Part shown: positions 5,485 to 7,975 of the stretch, piece after piece
Layout of the letters: each line of letters opens with the position of its first letter
How positions within the stretch are numbered: the first letter of the stretch is position 1
Assembly (NCBI GenBank): GCA_012974475.1
Contig: JAAXQD010000145.1
Coordinates: forward strand, 1-7,975
From: Desulfobacterales bacterium
GTDB lineage: Bacteria > Desulfobacterota > Desulfobacteria > Desulfobacterales > UBA11574
DNA length: 7,975 bases
Direction of reading: 5' to 3'
Notes under the pieces: generated by a model
Databases searched by the model: none
The model's input: the letters and a program-made list of their open reading frames with translations, nothing else
Told to the model about the DNA's origin: nothing
Position numbers and translations under genes: made by a program

Positions 5485-6909
5485 TTATTTCTTTTGGGCT
5501 TCCGCTTCCAGTTCCGCTTTTGTCAGCCATCCCCCGCCAAGGGCTTTATATAATCTTACATAGGAATTATAGAATTGTTGTTTTAATTCGGAAAGCTCCA
5601 ACCCGACATCAAACAACGTTCGTTCAGTCTCCAAAACTTCAAGATAGCTGGTTACGCCTTTGTCATATCTCATTTTTGACAGGGCTGCAGCATTTTTCGC
5701 CGCCTTTAATTTTCTCTCCACCGAAGAGATCTGAATTTTGTAGGTTTGAATTTCATTCAAAGCGTCCGAGACTTCTCGAAAAGCAAACAGCACACTGTTT
5801 TCGTATCGATACAGTGCCTGCTTGGTCCTTTCTTTCTCAATTTCAACCCTCGAGAGGCTCTTTTTAAAATCAAAAAGAGGCCCGAATAGGCCACCCCCCA
5901 CCGACCAGATGTCTCCATCCGTGGATATGGATGACAATTCGGCGCTGGCCACCCCGAAAAGACCTGTCAGGGTAATGGATGGAAACCTCAGTGCTTGGGC
6001 AACACCAATCCTTGCTGTTTGCGCTTCCAGCAAGTACATGGCTTCAGCAATATCAGGCCTTCGTTCGAGAATATCCGAAGGTAATCCGCTGGGTATATCC
6101 GGAGGAACAATTTGTTGGTTCAGATCACGCCCTGTTTTTATTTCTCCAGGGAATTTTCCCATCAAAATACTCAGCGCATTTTCGGTATTGGCAATCAATC
6201 GCTGGAATAACGGAATGGCCCCGGCGGCAATTTCTTTTTGAATTTGTGCCTGGTTCAAGTCAATTTCGGGAATAATTCCTTTGTCAAAACGCTTTTGAAT
6301 AATATCAAGACTATTCAGCCGTGAAACAAGGGTCTGTTCGGATATTTCCAATCTCTGATGATAATCCAACAACAAGAAATAAGTGCTCACAACTTCGGAA
6401 ATCAAACTGATTTGAACCGTTCTCAAAGAATACTCGGAAGCCATCAATTCTGATATCGCTGCTTCGGTGGATCTGCGGTATTTGCCCCAGAAATCAATCT
6501 CCCAGCTCAATACCGGTGCGATATAGGCAGATTTGTCTGTTGTTGACGATCGTGACACACCAGTAAAGTTCCCTACCCTTGCGCCAGCTTCTAAATCCAA
6601 TCGAGGGTATTGATCCGCCTTGGTAAATCCAAGAGCCGCACGGGCTTCTTCGATACGGCTGGCAGCAATCATTGCATCTTTATTATCCGTCAAGGCCGTA
6701 ACAACCAATGAATATAGAATAGGATCATCAAACAATTCCCACCATTTCAAGTTAACCACTTCTTTGGATTCTGAATCGGAAAATCTTAAAGTATTCGGTG
6801 TTTCCACAACAGGTTTTTTAAAATCAGGACCCATTGCACAACCTGTAAAAGATACAATAATCATCAATGTAACGATTTGAGCCAATTTTTTCATTTCAAC
6901 AACCATCAT
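5485..6909 (-). CDS. Outer-membrane efflux lipoprotein (TolC/OprM, NodT family)
   Basis: Outer-membrane channel of 474 residues for a tripartite RND pump, close to the usual OprM-type length. The N-terminus is a lipoprotein signal with the lipobox SFTGC (Cys24 counted from the first Met), followed by MGPDFKKP, as in OprM/NodT proteins. Two outer-membrane-efflux repeats are visible: about 55-245 (WWELFDDP, then SWEIDFWGKYRR, then the long helix region with YFLLLDY) and about 270-465 (LPSDILERRPDIAEAMYLLEAQ, PSITLTGLFG, GPLFDF, then YDKGVTSYLEVLETER). This internal duplication is normal for the family. The first ATG overlaps the pump stop as ATGA (4 nt), a sign of translational coupling. An in-frame ATG at 6894 (Met6, MKKLAQ) gives a more typical signal peptide and is a real alternative start. 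The transported substrate cannot be inferred. Confidence 0.95.
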   Translation of the reverse strand: MMVVEMKKLAQIVTLMIIVSFTGCAMGPDFKKPVVETPNTLRFSDSESKEVVNLKWWELFDDPILYSLVVTALTDNKDAMIAASRIEEARAALGFTKADQYPRLDLEAGARVGNFTGVSRSSTTDKSAYIAPVLSWEIDFWGKYRRSTEAAISELMASEYSLRTVQISLISEVVSTYFLLLDYHQRLEISEQTLVSRLNSLDIIQKRFDKGIIPEIDLNQAQIQKEIAAGAIPLFQRLIANTENALSILMGKFPGEIKTGRDLNQQIVPPDIPSGLPSDILERRPDIAEAMYLLEAQTARIGVAQALRFPSITLTGLFGVASAELSSISTDGDIWSVGGGLFGPLFDFKKSLSRVEIEKERTKQALYRYENSVLFAFREVSDALNEIQTYKIQISSVERKLKAAKNAAALSKMRYDKGVTSYLEVLETERTLFDVGLELSELKQQFYNSYVRLYKALGGGWLTKAELEAEAQKK

Positions 6910-7975
6910 GATTCTTTTGGTTCAGGTCCCAATTGAAGATCTCGTTTCTGCTCATATTTGGCAATTTTGCCGATGAAAACAAACAGCATGGGATAAAAGA
7001 AAACCCCAAACAGTGTCGCGATAGACATTCCGCCTATCAATGCCATGCCCATAACGACTCTTGCCTCAGCTCCGGCACCGGAAGCAACAACCAACGGCAA
7101 GACACCCAAAATAAAAGAAAAGGCCGTCATCAATATGGGTCTGAAACGCAGCTCCGCGGCTTTTACGGCCGCATCGAACAAAGAAAGGCCTTTGTCAAAT
7201 TCCAGCTTGGCAAACTCAACGATCAGAATGGCATTTTTGGCTGCCATGGCGATGAGCATCACCAATGCAATCTGTGCAAAAACATTGAGTTCATAGCTTT
7301 GGCTGAACTGCCGGGCAATAAACAATGCGACAAATGCACCAAAAATCGCAAAGGGGGTTCCCAACAGGATACTAAAAGGCAAGGACCAGCTTTCATATTG
7401 AGCGGCGAGGATAAGAAATACGAACAACAATGAAAACGCGAAAACAATGGAACCCGTTCCGGAAGCCTTCTTTTCCTGAAACGACATGTTGCTCCACTCA
7501 AAGCCCATATCCCCCGGAAGAACTTCTGCAGCCAATTCTTCAAGGGCATCAAGGGCCTGGGCCGACGTATATCCGGGGGCCGGCCCACCACTGAGCTCTA
7601 TGGCTCTGTACAAATTAAATCGATTGGTATAATCCGGCCCGACGATTTCTTTGATGTCGACAAATGCCGCTAAAGGAACGTTTTTGTTTTCTTTATTTTT
7701 AACGAAAAAAAGATTTATCTGGTCTTCATTTTGCCTGTACTTGGGTTCCGCCTGAATATAGGCTCTGTAAAGCCTTCCGAATCTGTTGAAATCATTTACA
7801 TAGGAACCGCCCAGAAAGGCGCCGACGGTGGTATATATATCATTTAGAGAAATCCCCGCTTTGAGGACTTTATCCCTATCGATTTCCATGTATCGCTGGG
7901 GAACGGTTGCTCGAAACGTTGTAAATATACCACCGATTTCAGGCCGCTTCATGGCAGCCTGAACAAAGGTTACCG
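6906..7975 (-). CDS. RND efflux pump inner-membrane subunit, HAE1/AcrB type (3' part)
   Basis: C-terminal part (about 355 residues) of a proton-driven RND transporter, whose full length is usually about 1,030-1,060. The frame stays open to the window edge (VTFVQAAMKRPEIGG), so the ATG at 7952 is internal and the gene is cut by the window, not broken. Visible parts are the second-half porter and docking region (PQRYMEIDRDKVLKAGISLNDIY, FLGGSYVNDFNRFGRLY) and the transmembrane bundle with AcrB-like signatures: LAAQYESWSLPFSILLGTP, AAKNAILIVEFA (its Lys matches the TM10 lysine that AcrB uses in proton relay), and RFRPILMTAFSFILGVLPLV. The TM4 aspartates of the relay lie beyond the window. The outer-membrane partner gene follows with a 4-nt overlap; a membrane-fusion adaptor gene is expected upstream. 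Substrate is unknown. Confidence 0.95.
   Translation of the reverse strand, partial: VTFVQAAMKRPEIGGIFTTFRATVPQRYMEIDRDKVLKAGISLNDIYTTVGAFLGGSYVNDFNRFGRLYRAYIQAEPKYRQNEDQINLFFVKNKENKNVPLAAFVDIKEIVGPDYTNRFNLYRAIELSGGPAPGYTSAQALDALEELAAEVLPGDMGFEWSNMSFQEKKASGTGSIVFAFSLLFVFLILAAQYESWSLPFSILLGTPFAIFGAFVALFIARQFSQSYELNVFAQIALVMLIAMAAKNAILIVEFAKLEFDKGLSLFDAAVKAAELRFRPILMTAFSFILGVLPLVVASGAGAEARVVMGMALIGGMSIATLFGVFFYPMLFVFIGKIAKYEQKRDLQLGPEPKES

Noticed and set aside
7259..7591. Second minus-strand frame inside the RND pump gene
   Set aside because: It is a shifted-frame shadow; the main frame carries AcrB signatures through the whole segment, with no frameshift.

Overview
The window fits a chromosomal segment from a Gram-negative, probably anaerobic, Desulfobacterota-like bacterium (sulfate-reducer relatives). 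The grounds are a c-type-haem sensor kinase, a response regulator with a C-terminal DNA-binding region of a type I associate with Desulfobacteraceae, Tat-like and lipoprotein signals, and an RND efflux system. This assignment is an inference from protein style; no rRNA or other marker is present.

Left part (1-2904, + strand): a short AT-rich leader, then a two-component pair. The kinase has a periplasmic DUF3365/Tll0287-like domain with a CxxCH haem site, then HAMP, PAS, HisKA_2 and HATPase domains. The response regulator starts inside the last codons of the kinase gene (8-nt overlap) and has a receiver domain, a long coiled-coil linker and a LuxR-type helix-turn-helix. Together they look like a redox- or ligand-sensing phosphorelay that ends in transcriptional control. 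Its target genes cannot be read from the window.

Middle (2971-5365, - strand, convergent with the regulator): a periplasmic coiled-coil protein built from two copies of a roughly 75-residue unit; a 190-bp gap with a promoter-like region and a GC-rich element; a zinc metallo-beta-lactamase-fold hydrolase that resembles NAPE-hydrolysing phospholipase D and has a Tat-like N-terminus; and, 21 bp downstream, a small single-span membrane protein. The last two are probably co-transcribed.

Right part (5485-7975, - strand): the 3' end of an RND (HAE1/AcrB-type) inner-membrane pump gene running off the window edge, overlapped by 4 nt by an OprM/NodT-type outer-membrane efflux lipoprotein gene. A periplasmic adaptor gene would be expected upstream, beyond position 7975. 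A 119-bp gap with a GC-rich inverted repeat separates this operon from the coiled-coil gene.

I see no rRNA, tRNA, CRISPR array, insertion sequence or phage gene. Most of the window is recognisable housekeeping or accessory content. The least explained pieces are the duplicated coiled-coil protein, the small membrane protein beside the hydrolase, and the GC-rich elements either side of the coiled-coil gene.
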